The notes: generated from the letters alone by a model not told the origin. A stretch of DNA of 64,000 nucleotides from Campylobacterales bacterium (GCA_014859655.1 JACUTT010000004.1:1-64000); one strand, 5' to 3'. Positions 23,333 to 33,689 are shown, counted from the stretch's first letter. A program made the numbers and translations.

Positions 23333-25519
23333 CTACGGCCGTCCGAGGCTGATCTTGTTGCCTTTGAACTCCAGGATCTCGACTTCGATCTCCTGGCCGA
23401 CAGAGAGGACATCTTCGACTTTACTGACGCGCTCTTTTGAGATCTTGGAGATGTGCAAAAGACCGTCGATGCCGCCGGGAAGTTCGATAAAGGCGCCAAA
23501 ATCAACCGTGCGTTTCACCTTTCCCATCACGATGTCGCCAACCTGATACTCCGGCGCCTTCTCTTTGGGAGCAGAGAGCAGAGACTCGATGTGTTCGCGT
23601 GCGCTTTTGACACCTTTTTTGCTGCTGCCCGAAACGCGGACATTTCCCTCTTTTTTGTCGATGTCGATGGAGACCTCAAACTTTTCGATGATCTCGCGGA
23701 TCGTCTTGCCCGCCTGGCCGATGACCTCCGCTATGCGCGAAGGATCGATGCTGAAGAGGTCCATACTCGGAAGCTTCTCTTCGTTAATCGTGATATTCTC
23801 CTCTGCCTCCTTCATGATGTCGAGGATGTGGACGCGTCCCTCTTTGGCCTGCAAAAGCGCTTCATGCAGAAGTGCCTTGGAGATGCCTCCGAGCTTGATG
23901 TCCATCTGCATCGCCGTAATTCCCTTATAGGAGCCCGCGACCTTGAAGTCCATATCGCCGTCGTGGTCTTCAAGGCCCATGATGTCGCTCAAGACGGCGT
24001 GTTTGTCGCCTTCGATAACAAGACCCATCGCAATGCCTGCTATAGGATCGCTCATCTCGATCTCGGCCGCACGAAGGGCCATATAGCCGCCGCAGACGGT
24101 TGCCATAGACGAGGAGCCGTTGGACTCCAGGATCTCGGAGACCAGACGGATGGTTCTTCCCTGCGCGTCCAAAGCTGCTTCGAGCGCGCGCTTGCCAAGA
24201 TTGCCGTGTCCGAGTTCGCGGCGTTTGGGCGCACCCACCGGAGAGGCCTCGCCTACTGAGAAGCCCGGGAAGTTATAGTGAAGCATAAAGGCTTCGTTCT
24301 GGGTTCCCGCATCAGTCAGGTTTTCAAACATCTGCGCGTCTTTGTTCCCGCCTACCGTCAAGACAACAAGAGCCTGTGTCTGGCCGCGGGTAAAGAGACA
24401 GGAGGCGTGTGCGTTGGGAAGAACATTGGTCTCGATCGAAATCGGGCGGACCTGGGTCAGTGTTCGTCCGTCGGCACGCACGCTCTTTTCAATGATCTGG
24501 TCGCGTACGCATTTTCGTTTGTAGTTGACGACAGAGGATTTTATCTGGTCGTAATGCCACGCATTCTCTTTCGCGATATCCGAAGCCAAAATCGCCTTGG
24601 AGATCGTTTTGAGCGAGTTATTGCGCTCGCTCTTTGCCATCTGGCTGATCGCTGCTTCTATCTGGGTCTTGTACACCTCCTGAACATGGGCATAGATCTC
24701 CGAGTTGCTGATCTCTTCGAGCAGTCTAACCGGCTCTTCGGCTCTGGAAAGAGGGATAAAGGCCTCTTCGTACTGCACATTGGCAACATTCAGCGCCTCC
24801 TGTGCGATGGAAATCACTTCGATCAGCTCGTCTTCCGGCATCGCGTTGGAGGCAACGGTGGTGATCATCTCTGAGGCCAGGGTCGGATCGATCATCGGAT
24901 CGACCATCGGCATCGGGATCATCTCGCTCTCTATCGAACCCAAAGAGCGCATCTCGATCATCAAAAGGTCATCCTTGCTTCCCGCGACAAAAAGATCGAG
25001 GGTAGACTCTTGCATCTGTGAGTTCGTCGGATTGATCTCTATCTTACCGTCGATCTTGCCCAAACGCACACCCGTGACCGAGGTCTTGAAGGAGAGGTTG
25101 GAGTGGAGCATGGCCGCCGAGGCTGCATTTAGCGCCAGACGCTGAAGGTCGGCCTCTTTGTCCACGCTGAGCACCATGATTGTGATCTGCGTCGGGTGCG
25201 CAAAGCCTTTTGGAAAGAGCGGGCGCAGAGAGCGGTCGACAAGGCGCGAAGTCAAAGTCTCAAAATCACTCGGCTTGCTCTCGCGTTTGAAAAATCCTCC
25301 CGGCATCTTTCCCGCGGCATAGCTCTTCTCAAGATACTGTACGGTCAAAGGAAGAAAATCCCCTTCGATCACCTCGTCGCGGTCAACGGCGATCGTTGCC
25401 AGTAGCACCGTGTCACCGACTTTCAGCCATGCGGCCCCGTCTGCTTGACGCGCAACTTTTTCAAACTCATAGGTCTCGATATGGTTGTTGATATCAAAAA
25501 TACATCTGCTCATTTTCAT
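23333..25519 (-). CDS. pnp: Polyribonucleotide nucleotidyltransferase
   Basis: PNPase degrades RNA 3'-5' with phosphate. The 728 residues show two RNase PH domains (ending in GGNKDAQMFENLTDAG-type and GSSSMATVCGGYMAL segments), the catalytic DHDGDMDFKVAGS region (near 520), a KH domain (VIGQAGKTIREIIEKF, near 590) and an S1 domain (VGDIVMGKVKRTVDFGAFIE, near 645-665). It is somewhat longer at the N-terminus than the core, with MSRCIFDINNHIETYEFEKV-like start. Its start overlaps the PRTase stop by four bases, so it is the last gene of the purD-lptD unit. Confidence 0.95.
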   Translation of the reverse strand: MKMSRCIFDINNHIETYEFEKVARQADGAAWLKVGDTVLLATIAVDRDEVIEGDFLPLTVQYLEKSYAAGKMPGGFFKRESKPSDFETLTSRLVDRSLRPLFPKGFAHPTQITIMVLSVDKEADLQRLALNAASAAMLHSNLSFKTSVTGVRLGKIDGKIEINPTNSQMQESTLDLFVAGSKDDLLMIEMRSLGSIESEMIPMPMVDPMIDPTLASEMITTVASNAMPEDELIEVISIAQEALNVANVQYEEAFIPLSRAEEPVRLLEEISNSEIYAHVQEVYKTQIEAAISQMAKSERNNSLKTISKAILASDIAKENAWHYDQIKSSVVNYKRKCVRDQIIEKSVRADGRTLTQVRPISIETNVLPNAHASCLFTRGQTQALVVLTVGGNKDAQMFENLTDAGTQNEAFMLHYNFPGFSVGEASPVGAPKRRELGHGNLGKRALEAALDAQGRTIRLVSEILESNGSSSMATVCGGYMALRAAEIEMSDPIAGIAMGLVIEGDKHAVLSDIMGLEDHDGDMDFKVAGSYKGITAMQMDIKLGGISKALLHEALLQAKEGRVHILDIMKEAEENITINEEKLPSMDLFSIDPSRIAEVIGQAGKTIREIIEKFEVSIDIDKKEGNVRVSGSSKKGVKSAREHIESLLSAPKEKAPEYQVGDIVMGKVKRTVDFGAFIELPGGIDGLLHISKISKERVSKVEDVLSVGQEIEVEILEFKGNKISLGRP

Positions 25520-26163
25520 CCTTGTTCTTCTAAAATAGTTTCAATCTCTTTGTCGCTTACGGGCCTAAAATCTGTGTAATAACAGTAGGTCTTGACATAG
25601 TCGCCCACCTCGTGCACGATATAGGACTCATCCACGATCTGGTTCAGTGCCTCGGCAACACTTTTTGGCGCAACGGGAATCGCCACAAAAACCGCTTTGG
25701 CGTCCATGTTCATCGCTGTTTTGATCCCTGTCATCAGTTTCATCCCGCTCTCACACCCCTCATCGATGAGCAAAACATGCTCGTCTTTGAGGTCAGTAAA
25801 GGGCCTTCCTTTTCTGAGTTTGTAGATCGCGGGGAGAATCTTCTCTTCATGTTTGCGGCGCGCCTCGCCATAGATGTAGTCATACTGCACCCCAAAGGCA
25901 TTCACCAGCTCTTCGTGCACGACGATCTCTTCGCTTTCGCTGACGCGGCCGAGTTCGCACTCATGGTTTGCAGGTGCCGCAATGGCCTCTGAAAGCAGGA
26001 TATCCACCTTCACTCCGGCTTTTTTTGCTATAGCGGCAGCGATCTTCAGGCCGCCCGATGAGACCGCGATGATCTTCCACTTTTCCTGGCGTATGCGCTC
26101 AATAGGCAGTATGTCGATCAGTTTTGCTGCCGCTTCATCTCTGTCTTTGTGGTACTGGTTCAT
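25516..26163 (-). CDS. Predicted phosphoribosyltransferase (COG1926 type)
   Basis: A 215-residue PRTase-fold protein. It starts with YHKDRDEAAAKLIDIL, then IIAVSSGGLKIAAAIAKKAG. The PRPP-loop position reads VLLIDEGCESGMKLMTGIK, a variant of the usual VDDGxxTGxT, and IPVAPKSVAE follows. The substrate is unknown. It overlaps mlaD and pnp by four bases on either side, so it is translated with them. In the DE-G-C-E-S-G loop the second Asp of the classical motif is Glu, so catalytic activity may differ. Confidence 0.75.
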   Translation of the reverse strand: MNQYHKDRDEAAAKLIDILPIERIRQEKWKIIAVSSGGLKIAAAIAKKAGVKVDILLSEAIAAPANHECELGRVSESEEIVVHEELVNAFGVQYDYIYGEARRKHEEKILPAIYKLRKGRPFTDLKDEHVLLIDEGCESGMKLMTGIKTAMNMDAKAVFVAIPVAPKSVAEALNQIVDESYIVHEVGDYVKTYCYYTDFRPVSDKEIETILEEQG

Positions 26164-27554
26164 CGTGCTGCTCCTGCTACGGATGACAAGAGGTACTTCA
26201 TGCTCTCTTCACTAAACGAGGCCCCGAAGCCCAGGTAGAAATTATCTGCTTTTGTGTTGAGGAAGTTATCCCAGCCTGCATGCACTTCGAGGTGTTTTAA
26301 GAAACGGTAGCGCATATTAAACCTCATGTGTGCACGATTATTACGAAAGTCATTGACCGCATTAAGATCATATCCCTCAAGGCTGAACTTAAGATTGTCT
26401 TTCATCGCAAAATAGTCCACGCCTACCCCGCCCGTTGTCTCGATAAGACCGGCTCTAAAAAGGAGATCGTCATAGCGTTTTCCATACTGCGCCGAGAGAT
26501 AGTATTTGTCCTTGTCATGTGTTACCGGCTCCACAAAATCGTTGTTTGCATCTGTTTTCGTGTAGTCGTTCATCGAGATCACACTAAACATATAGTAGGT
26601 CGACGGGTCGGGAAGATAGTTGATGTCCACATAGGTTTTCGCATATTCGTCGCTGAACATATAGTGCGAATTGATCCCGAACTGCAGTTCGCTCTTGGTG
26701 AAGTTTGAAAGCATCTTGTCCACTTTTTTGAAAGCCTCGCCTCCATTGCTGAAAAAGCTGTCCGCCGAAAGGAGGACATCGTTGAGCGGCTTTTTGTTCT
26801 CCTGGACGACCTGTGTAAGATTGTCCTCCAAAGAGATAAACTTATCCATTGCCGCGGGCAATTTTGTGTCGAGCGTTTCGCCCACACTGTCAAAACGTTT
26901 CGATAAAGAATCGAACTGCGCCATGATATCAGGCAGTCTGTTGTTGACGGTTTCGCCCATCACCTTGAAGTTGTCGATGGTTTCATACAGGTTGCTGCGG
27001 TTTTCCGAGATCACTTCGCGCAGGGATTTGCCTACTTCGGCGAACTCTTTGAGTGCGGATTGCAGGTCATGTCGGCTTTGCGCATCAAAGGTCTGGCGAA
27101 GTTCTGATACAAAAAGTTTTATCTCCTGCGCCGCCTGATCCACACTCTCACTCGTCTCTTCAAATGAGGCGAGACGGTCCACGGCTTTCAATACCCCCTC
27201 TTCGCCGATATTTTCGCTGGAATGTCCGGGGGTGATGTTGATAAGCTTTCCGCCCAGTACACTGTCTTGGGTAACAACAACAGAGGAGTCAGCCGGGATC
27301 ATGATCCCCTCGCGAACAAAGAAGCGAAGCTTTACCTTATGATTAACAAGAGTGATATCATCAATATAGCCGATTTCAACCCCGTTCAGCTTCACTTTTG
27401 TCTTTTGCTCAAGGCCGGAAGCATCCTGAATATAGGCATTTACATATGTTCCTTTTTCATTGAAACTTCCCAGATCATTCACCTGAGTTGAAAGGACAAA
27501 CAGTAAAATTAACCCCGAGACAACAAAGGCACCGACTTTAGCTTCTAGACTCAT
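26160..27554 (-). CDS. mlaD: MlaD-type MCE protein
   Basis: A 464-residue protein with one N-terminal membrane helix (VGAFVVSGLILLFVLST) and one MCE domain (AYIQDASGLEQKTKVKLNGV, IGYIDDITLV, TQDSVLGGKLINITPGH; about 38-125). A long helical region follows (to about 300), then a beta-rich C-terminal part ending in YLGFGASFSEESM. MCE proteins form rings that carry phospholipid between the membranes. The permease and ATPase are not here. It overlaps lptD by four bases, which ties lipid and LPS transport together. Confidence 0.82.
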   Translation of the reverse strand: MSLEAKVGAFVVSGLILLFVLSTQVNDLGSFNEKGTYVNAYIQDASGLEQKTKVKLNGVEIGYIDDITLVNHKVKLRFFVREGIMIPADSSVVVTQDSVLGGKLINITPGHSSENIGEEGVLKAVDRLASFEETSESVDQAAQEIKLFVSELRQTFDAQSRHDLQSALKEFAEVGKSLREVISENRSNLYETIDNFKVMGETVNNRLPDIMAQFDSLSKRFDSVGETLDTKLPAAMDKFISLEDNLTQVVQENKKPLNDVLLSADSFFSNGGEAFKKVDKMLSNFTKSELQFGINSHYMFSDEYAKTYVDINYLPDPSTYYMFSVISMNDYTKTDANNDFVEPVTHDKDKYYLSAQYGKRYDDLLFRAGLIETTGGVGVDYFAMKDNLKFSLEGYDLNAVNDFRNNRAHMRFNMRYRFLKHLEVHAGWDNFLNTKADNFYLGFGASFSEESMKYLLSSVAGAAR

Positions 27555-29737
27555 TCAATTTCCGATTTTTTATAATGTACTTCCATCCCGCCCAGCGGTC
27601 GCAAGTTTAGTGTTAAATAAAGCACCTTGTCCTGAATAGAGGAGCTTTGGCCGCCTGCATTCATCGTAGGACGAATGTTTTCGAGATATTTCAATTCCAA
27701 ACCCCAGCAGCGTTTGTTGTAGGCAAAACCCAGATGGCGGTTTTTAGTCTCGCTTCTTTCAACGTCATAGGCGTACCCCGCGTAATACTGCCATTTTGCA
27801 GAATAGTTATAGCGCGCGTCCGAAGTAATATAGCTAGCACGCGTACGCACGGTTCTGAGCACTTTATCCTCATACAGATGCGAAACGTTAAAAATAAAAA
27901 CCGTGTCATTATACCCTAATGAATTTTGTGTTTTTGAAACAAGGTTGCGTTCGTGATTATAAAAGGTGCTATTGTAGTAATTGAAGGCTTTAGTGAAGTA
28001 AAAACGAAGCTCGTTCTCCAGTTCGCCGTACTTATCGTATCCGTCTTGCAAGATCAGAGGCTGCTTAAGCCTGTGATAAAGCCTTTCATCCATATTCTCC
28101 GTAAAAAGATACTGTGTCAACTCTACCGAGGCCTGTTCTACAAGTTCATTTATCGTATTATATTCACACACGCCTGTTTTGCCGGGAGAACATTTATTTT
28201 TGAATTCCTCCTCATAATCCGCATAGAAACCGCTCCGCTTCTCCTGTCCCGGATGTAAATAGGCGAGGGTAATGTCAACACTGTGGCTCATCTCCTCGAA
28301 GGACTTCACGAGGTTGGTGTTGAGTTCGACCCGCTGCGAATCTCGTGCGTAGGCTCCGGGCGAGTAGCCAAAAGCTGGAGGCGTGCGTACTCCCGTGTCA
28401 GTACCTCTTGGATTGGGATTGTCAGGGTTGTCGGAGCCGTAAAAATTCAGGTGCGAGGCATAGATATTTTCGCTCAGTGTCAGGGTCAGGTACTCATCAA
28501 ACAAGGAAAACTGAAGATCAAGAGGGATCGTCACTTCGTTCTGCATGGCATTTTTGCGTGTTTCTCTGTAAAAATTCGTACCGCGGTAATCGACGGAGTA
28601 GAGAAGATGATCATCCAAAAATGTATTGAGTGCGTGGTGATAGTGGAGAATAGGAAGGTTTTGGATCGTGTCTGAATTGCTCTTTTTGTTAAGGTCTATA
28701 TAGTACCGAAAATAGCTTCCAAAAAAGTTCTCACTCTGGTTTAAATAGAGGTTCACGCGCGATGCCACCTGCGCCTGGGTAGCGTAGTTCAAGGAATCAT
28801 TCTGTTTTAGGTTCAGGTACTCCACATCGTTGAGATAGGTGATGTCGACATAAAGCGCCGAACTGCCCTGCGGCGACCAGTCAAACCAGGTGTTCAGCAC
28901 ACCCCTGTGCTGATAGTCAAAATCGATCCCGTAATGCTCCTCATTTTTTAGATTAAACTCTTTTTGATAGCTCTCTTTTTCGCGAAATCCGCCGACAACC
29001 AAGGAGCCCGAGGATTTTTGCGAGTCAACAAAGCGCAGGGTCGTGTAGAGACCTTTTCCACGTTTGGCTCGGCTTTGAGGCACGATCTCAAGATCCCACT
29101 GCGGGTCTTCGGCGATATAAAGCGGCTGCTTGTACATAAAACCTTCATCTCCGGAGAGTCCGAAGTTAGGCCGCAAGAGTCCGGTGCGGCGTGTCGTGTC
29201 GGTCGGATAGGCTATGTAGGGGAGATAGAAGACGGGAACTTCCCCCGCATAGAGGCGTGCATTATAGAGCTGCATCCACTGTTCTTCCTCATCATAATAA
29301 CCGCTGCTGAAACGAAGGGTCCAGTCGGGGTCTTGGGGATTGCACGAGGAGGCGATGCCCTTGGTGAGTTCGTACTCCTCCTTTTTTGTTTTGGCAGACT
29401 GTGCGCTCATCCACAGCTCATCCGCATAGTCTTGAAAAAAAAAGGGACGGAACTGGCGAGTCTGCTCCTGGGTATTGAGCATCAGGTAATCCCCCATAGC
29501 AAAATACTGTGCGCCCTTGAGTACGCTGATATTGCCATAGAGTTCGAGTATCCCGCTCTCCTTGCTATAGCTTGCGGTTTCTGCGCTGATATACATGTCC
29601 TCATATAAGACAACCACATCCTTGCTCGCTTTGACAAAGGAGCTGTTAGTATCAAGATTGGTCGCAAAAAGTTCGACTTTTTTCTCTGCCGCTGCGCTCA
29701 GAACGACACATAACAGAAGAAAAACTGTTCTAAGCAT
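27551..29737 (-). CDS. lptD: LPS-assembly protein LptD
   Basis: LptD is the outer-membrane barrel that inserts lipopolysaccharide. The 728 residues start with a signal peptide (MLRTVFLLLCVVLSAAA), then an OstA domain (VKASKDVVVLYEDMYISAET, LELYGNISVLKGAQYFAMGD), and a long barrel with alternating aromatic strands and the final strand KVLYLTLNLRPLGGMEVHYK. Conserved features seen are PVFYLPYIAYP and the RTGLLRPNFG turn. The start at 29737 is chosen because the preceding codons are inside the RDD gene. It overlaps that gene by eight bases. Confidence 0.9.
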   Translation of the reverse strand: MLRTVFLLLCVVLSAAAEKKVELFATNLDTNSSFVKASKDVVVLYEDMYISAETASYSKESGILELYGNISVLKGAQYFAMGDYLMLNTQEQTRQFRPFFFQDYADELWMSAQSAKTKKEEYELTKGIASSCNPQDPDWTLRFSSGYYDEEEQWMQLYNARLYAGEVPVFYLPYIAYPTDTTRRTGLLRPNFGLSGDEGFMYKQPLYIAEDPQWDLEIVPQSRAKRGKGLYTTLRFVDSQKSSGSLVVGGFREKESYQKEFNLKNEEHYGIDFDYQHRGVLNTWFDWSPQGSSALYVDITYLNDVEYLNLKQNDSLNYATQAQVASRVNLYLNQSENFFGSYFRYYIDLNKKSNSDTIQNLPILHYHHALNTFLDDHLLYSVDYRGTNFYRETRKNAMQNEVTIPLDLQFSLFDEYLTLTLSENIYASHLNFYGSDNPDNPNPRGTDTGVRTPPAFGYSPGAYARDSQRVELNTNLVKSFEEMSHSVDITLAYLHPGQEKRSGFYADYEEEFKNKCSPGKTGVCEYNTINELVEQASVELTQYLFTENMDERLYHRLKQPLILQDGYDKYGELENELRFYFTKAFNYYNSTFYNHERNLVSKTQNSLGYNDTVFIFNVSHLYEDKVLRTVRTRASYITSDARYNYSAKWQYYAGYAYDVERSETKNRHLGFAYNKRCWGLELKYLENIRPTMNAGGQSSSIQDKVLYLTLNLRPLGGMEVHYKKSEIE

Positions 29738-30179
29738 CAACAACCACGGTTCGCGCTGTTTTGTCGTGCCAGGTCTGGCGGGCCGGGTCCAGAAGTCCCC
29801 AGACAAATCCCGCGTAGAAGAAGAGTTCGCTGAGCACCCGAACGCTCGCACGGTTCAAGGCACATAAAAATGAGGGATTCGACGCGGTGCGCAGCTCCAG
29901 GATGCGTATCTTCATAATGATCTTTCCCGGACTTGCCGCATACTGCATCACAAAAAAAGTGTGATAGATCACTTTCAAGACCATAAATTCCAGCAGATAG
30001 GAGTTGATCAGAAGAATCTTCTCTTCGATGCTTTCCAGACCCGAAAAAGAGCCCCAGATGATGCTCAGCCAGATCACAGACAAGATCAGCTCATCGATCA
30101 TGTAGGCTGCGAAACGCTTCTGCTTGGACGCGAGTTGGAGCTCTTCTCTGTCAAGGAGTCTGGAGATCTCTTCGTTCAT
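29730..30179 (-). CDS. RDD family membrane protein
   Basis: A 149-residue inner-membrane protein. RFAAYMIDELILSVIWLSII holds the Arg and Asp of the RDD pattern in the first membrane segment. FMVLKVIYHTFFVMQYAASPGKIIMKIRIL is the typical second part, and RVLSELFFYAGFVWGLLDP the third; it ends in WHDKTARTVVV. The function of the family is uncertain, transport being suspected. It lies 3 bp after purD and overlaps lptD, so it belongs to the same unit. Confidence 0.8.
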   Translation of the reverse strand: MNEEISRLLDREELQLASKQKRFAAYMIDELILSVIWLSIIWGSFSGLESIEEKILLINSYLLEFMVLKVIYHTFFVMQYAASPGKIIMKIRILELRTASNPSFLCALNRASVRVLSELFFYAGFVWGLLDPARQTWHDKTARTVVVDA

Positions 30180-30182
30180 GAC

Positions 30183-31454
30183 TTAGGCGCGCAGTGCTTG
30201 GTATGCTATATCTGTGCGCAGTTTTTTGCCGGCAAAATGGACCTGTCCGCAGAGCAGATAAGCGCGGTCGCGTGCCTCCTGGATGCTCTCACCCAGGCCG
30301 ACACAGACCAAAACGCGACCACCCGTCGCATACAAGACGCCATCGGTACGTGTGACGCCCGCGTAGGAAATATGGCTGTTTTTAAGAAGCTCCTGGTGGT
30401 GGATCTCGTCCACGACGATCTCAGCAGGTGTAGATGAAGCGTAAGGATACTCCTTGCTGGCCATCACAATCCCCACGGCATATTTGTCGTAGAACTCGAC
30501 CTTTAGGGTGTCGAGCTGGGAGGTCGCTGCCTTATAGAAGAGATCGAAGACAGAGCTTTTCAGAAGCGGCATCAGTATCTCGCACTCGGGATCGCCGAAA
30601 CGGACATTAAACTCCAGGGTGATCGGCTCGCCCTTGACGACCATGATCCCGATGAAAAGAACGCCCTCGAAGGGTGCGCCCTCTTTTTTCATTCCCTCAA
30701 GCGTCGGTCGGATGACGCGTGCCTTGACCTTCTCGTAGATCTCCTCGTTTACCAGAGGCGTCGGCGCATAGGCACCCATCCCGCCGGTATTGGGGCCCTG
30801 GTCGCCGTCAAGAAGACGCTTGTGATCCTGCGCTGCCTGCAAAAGGACAAAATCGTCTCCGTCACAGATGGCGAACATCGAGAGCTCGTACCCGTCCAAA
30901 AACTCTTCAATGATGACTTTTAGACCCGCATCTCCGAAGGATTTTCCGCTGAGCATCTCCGAAACCGCTTTTTTGGCCTCGTCATGGCTTGCGGCGATAA
31001 TGACCCCTTTTCCTGCGCACAGGCCGTCTGCTTTGACGACGATTGGCGTGCTCAGGGTGTCAATAAACTTGAAAGCCCTGTCAATCTGGTCTGTCTCGAT
31101 ATAGGCCGCTGTCGGGATATTGTATTTGGCCAAAAAGTTCTTCATGTAGACTTTTGAGCCCTCAAGCTGCGCCGCCTGTTTTGAGGGGCCGAAGATGGCG
31201 AGTCCTTTGGCTTTGAAGATGTCCACAACACCATCTACCAGGGGGCCTTCAGGACCGACTATGGTAAACTCGATGTTCTTCTCTTTGGCAAAAGTGGCCA
31301 AGGCATGATAGTCTTCAATCCCTACGTTTTCGCCCAGTGATTCCGTCGCACCGTTACCCGGGGCAAAATAGAGTTTGTCGACGTTCACGTCCTCTTTTAG
31401 GGCACGGCCGATAGAGTATTCCCGACCTCCGCTTCCAATTATCATTACATTCAT
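30183..31454 (-). CDS. purD: Phosphoribosylamine-glycine ligase
   Basis: PurD joins phosphoribosylamine and glycine with ATP in purine synthesis. The 423 residues show the family features [15 protein letters not shown] at the start, [33 protein letters not shown], the ATP-grasp segment [14 protein letters not shown], and [24 protein letters not shown] and [14 protein letters not shown] follow. There are two adjacent ATG codons; the second (31454) has better spacing from GGAG, and the usual N-terminus. It is the first gene of the unit reaching to pnp. Confidence 0.94.
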   Translation of the reverse strand: MNVMIIGSGGREYSIGRALKEDVNVDKLYFAPGNGATESLGENVGIEDYHALATFAKEKNIEFTIVGPEGPLVDGVVDIFKAKGLAIFGPSKQAAQLEGSKVYMKNFLAKYNIPTAAYIETDQIDRAFKFIDTLSTPIVVKADGLCAGKGVIIAASHDEAKKAVSEMLSGKSFGDAGLKVIIEEFLDGYELSMFAICDGDDFVLLQAAQDHKRLLDGDQGPNTGGMGAYAPTPLVNEEIYEKVKARVIRPTLEGMKKEGAPFEGVLFIGIMVVKGEPITLEFNVRFGDPECEILMPLLKSSVFDLFYKAATSQLDTLKVEFYDKYAVGIVMASKEYPYASSTPAEIVVDEIHHQELLKNSHISYAGVTRTDGVLYATGGRVLVCVGLGESIQEARDRAYLLCGQVHFAGKKLRTDIAYQALRA

Positions 31455-31510
31455 CATGTTCTCCGAGTCGGTGTTAAGATAGAAGATTGTGCGGATTATT
31501 CATAAAAACC

Positions 31511-31716
31511 CAGGGGGGTAGATTTTTGTCAATAATCCTGCGTTTATCCAAGGTGTCCGGGTGGGCGTTCCGCGGTTAGCTTTGGTTCTCAAAGCCGAAT
31601 TGTAGCAGACTGAGCCAGTTCTAACGGTAGCAGATTCTAAGGCTTGCGCCCTCAAACAAAAATACTTCACACGAACTGTCTACGCCGTCCGCTGTATGAA
31701 AATGTAGAACCCCCTG
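31511..31716 (+). ncRNA. ssrS: Probable 6S RNA
   Basis: The gap between purD and guaA (31458-31990) holds no gene but shows a 6S-like layout on the plus strand. CAGGGGG at 31511 pairs with CCCCCTG at 31710-31716 to close the molecule. GGGCGTTCCGCGGTTAGC (near 31563) closely matches the GGCGCTCCGCGGTTGG element of E. coli 6S RNA, on the 5' side of the central bubble. The 206-nt length fits. 6S RNA mimics an open promoter and holds RNA polymerase in stationary phase. Linkage to purine genes is also known for 6S. Exact ends are estimates. Confidence 0.6.
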
Positions 31717-31798
31717 ATATGCGAGTTATCGCACCACCCAGGCAGTAAAATTATAGCCTACAAAGCTTAAAAAAATGATGGTCAGACAAGTTTTAAAA

Positions 31799-31812
31799 CG
31801 CGCTATAGCGCT
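31799..31812. terminator. Palindrome downstream of the 6S RNA candidate
   Basis: GCGCTATAGCGC is self-complementary and flanked by TTTTAAAA and CTTTTCC, so it could end the 6S transcript. It is also a copy of the over-represented octamer GCTATAGC. Beyond it, to 31938, the sequence is AT-rich with no gene seen. Confidence 0.35.
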
Positions 31813-31938
31813 CTTTTCCAAGCTTATGACCACAAAAATAACTAAATAAAATACTGGGTTAAAAAAACAAAAAAGAGCCAGTCTCGCACACAAAAGCATA
31901 AAAAGAGTTTAGTGCGATTTGGAATGTTGCGCCCCGAA

Positions 31939-31956
31939 GACGTAGTCAACTACGTC
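31939..31956. repeat. Perfect hairpin downstream of guaA
   Basis: GACGTAGT and ACTACGTC pair perfectly around CA, 35 bp past the guaA stop codon. No T-run follows on the minus strand, so a terminator role is uncertain. Confidence 0.4.
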
Positions 31957-31990
31957 GCAGGCACACTCATTTCAAAGCGTGCCGAAATCT

Positions 31991-33529
31991 TTATTCCCAC
32001 TCGATTGTTGCTGGGGGCTTGGAGGAGATATCATAGACTACGCGGTTGATTCCGTCGACCTCGTTGATGATACGGCGTGAGATACGCTCAAGAAGGTCGT
32101 GCGGAAGATAGGCAAAGGTTGCCGTCATCCCGTCCACTGCTTCGACGACACGTACGCAGACCGTGTTATCGTAGGTGCGGTTGTCGCCCATTACGCCCAC
32201 CGACTTGACATTCAAGAGAACGGCAAAGGCCTGCCAGGTCTTGGTGTAGTAGCCGCTTGCTTTGAGCTCGTCGAGCAAGATCGCGTCCGCCTCGCGCAAA
32301 AGAGTCAGATCGGGCACATTCACATCTCCCATGATGCGGATCGCAAGACCCGGGCCAGGGAAAGGATGGCGGTTGATCATACTCTCGGGAAGGCCCAACT
32401 CAAGGCCGATCTTTCGCACCTCGTCCTTGAAGAGTTCACGCAGAGGCTCGATGAGCTGAAAGTCCATCCAGTCAGGAAGTCCGCCGACATTATGGTGGGA
32501 CTTGATCACTTCGGAGGGGCCATTCACGGAGATAGATTCGATAACGTCAGGATAGAGTGTTCCCTGCGCCAAAAACTTGATCCCCTGATGCTTTTTCGCC
32601 TCTTTTTCAAACTCTTCGATAAAGGTGTGGCCGATGATCTTGCGCTTAGTCTCAGGATCCGATACACCGGCTAGTTTGCCCAGGAAGTTATCCACCGCGT
32701 CAACCGTGACCAAAGGTACTTTAAGGTTGATCTTGAAGACTTCTTCGACCTGCTCGCGTTCGCCCTTTCGAAGAAGTCCGTTGTCGACAAAAACAGGGAT
32801 AAGCTGATCGCCGATCGCTTCGTATAACATCGCCGCAACGACAGAGGAGTCAACGCCGCCGCTGAGTCCGCAGAGCACCTTGCCGTCTCCGACCGTCTCG
32901 CGGATCTTGGCGATCTGCTCTTTGAGGAAGTGCTCCATCTTCCATTTCTCTTCGACACCGCAGATATTGCGGGCGAAGTTGCGAAGCATCAGATAGCCCT
33001 CTACGGAGTGCTGGACTTCAGGGTGAAACTGCATCGCATAGACGCGCTTCTCTTCATTTGCTATAGCAGCATAAGGGGAGTTAGACGAGGTCGCAATCGG
33101 GCTGAAACCCTCCGGCAACACATCGACACGATCAGAGTGGGACATCCATACCGTTCCCATGTCGTCCACCTTCTCAAAAAGAGGCGAGGCCGTTTCAAGT
33201 TTCAGCTCCGCCTTGCCGTACTCATGATGGTCCGAACGGATAACTGATCCGCCAAAATCGACAGCGATACGCTGCATGCCGTAACAGATCCCCAGCACAG
33301 GAATTCCGAGCTCATATATCCCCTGATCTACCGTATAAGCATTCTCGCTATAGACAGATGAGGGGCCGCCGCTAAGGATAATACCCTTGGGGTTTTTCGC
33401 TGTAATCTCTTCTATGCTGGTGTAATAAGGAACTATCTCGCAATAGACTTTCTCTTCACGCAGACGGCGCGCGATAAGCTGTGTGTATTGTGAACCAAAA
33501 TCAAGAACAATAATGCTTACATTTTTCAA
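31991..33529 (-). CDS. guaA: GMP synthase (glutamine-hydrolysing)
   Basis: GuaA turns XMP into GMP using ammonia from glutamine. The 512 residues show the class I amidotransferase half ([18 protein letters not shown], nucleophile in LGICYGMQ, His-x-Glu in QFHPEVQHS), the PP-loop [13 protein letters not shown], and the dimerisation end [14 protein letters not shown] with [21 protein letters not shown] start at 33529 is chosen: AAAGG stands seven bases before it, and [12 protein letters not shown] fits the family. An in-frame ATG 27 bp upstream lacks a ribosome site and would add nine unusual residues. Confidence 0.93.
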   Translation of the reverse strand: MKNVSIIVLDFGSQYTQLIARRLREEKVYCEIVPYYTSIEEITAKNPKGIILSGGPSSVYSENAYTVDQGIYELGIPVLGICYGMQRIAVDFGGSVIRSDHHEYGKAELKLETASPLFEKVDDMGTVWMSHSDRVDVLPEGFSPIATSSNSPYAAIANEEKRVYAMQFHPEVQHSVEGYLMLRNFARNICGVEEKWKMEHFLKEQIAKIRETVGDGKVLCGLSGGVDSSVVAAMLYEAIGDQLIPVFVDNGLLRKGEREQVEEVFKINLKVPLVTVDAVDNFLGKLAGVSDPETKRKIIGHTFIEEFEKEAKKHQGIKFLAQGTLYPDVIESISVNGPSEVIKSHHNVGGLPDWMDFQLIEPLRELFKDEVRKIGLELGLPESMINRHPFPGPGLAIRIMGDVNVPDLTLLREADAILLDELKASGYYTKTWQAFAVLLNVKSVGVMGDNRTYDNTVCVRVVEAVDGMTATFAYLPHDLLERISRRIINEVDGINRVVYDISSKPPATIEWE

Positions 33530-33648
33530 TGGGATACCTTTAAATGGTCTAATCATGAAAGGATACTCTATAAATGATTAAAGATCTATTATTACGCTAT
33601 GGCGAAGTGAGGTTTTTTTAGAAAAAAAAGCGTAGCTGTTGAGGCATT

Positions 33649-33672
33649 CAAAGGGCCGGAACAGGCCCTTTG
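33649..33672 (-). terminator. Terminator behind nhaD
   Basis: CAAAGGGCC and GGCCCTTTG form a perfect nine-pair stem around GGAACA, 18 bp after the nhaD stop. A T-run occurs some 20 bp further on the minus strand. Confidence 0.6.
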
Positions 33673-33689
33673 ATGTTGAAAAATAGAGC

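Noticed and set aside
29738..29851. Longer N-terminus for lptD
   Set aside because: It would overlap the RDD gene and place 38 non-hydrophobic residues before a good signal peptide.
31458..31990. tmRNA, RNase P RNA or SRP RNA in the purD-guaA gap
   Set aside because: None of their conserved sequence blocks is present. The 6S-like CCGCGG element and closing stem fit better.
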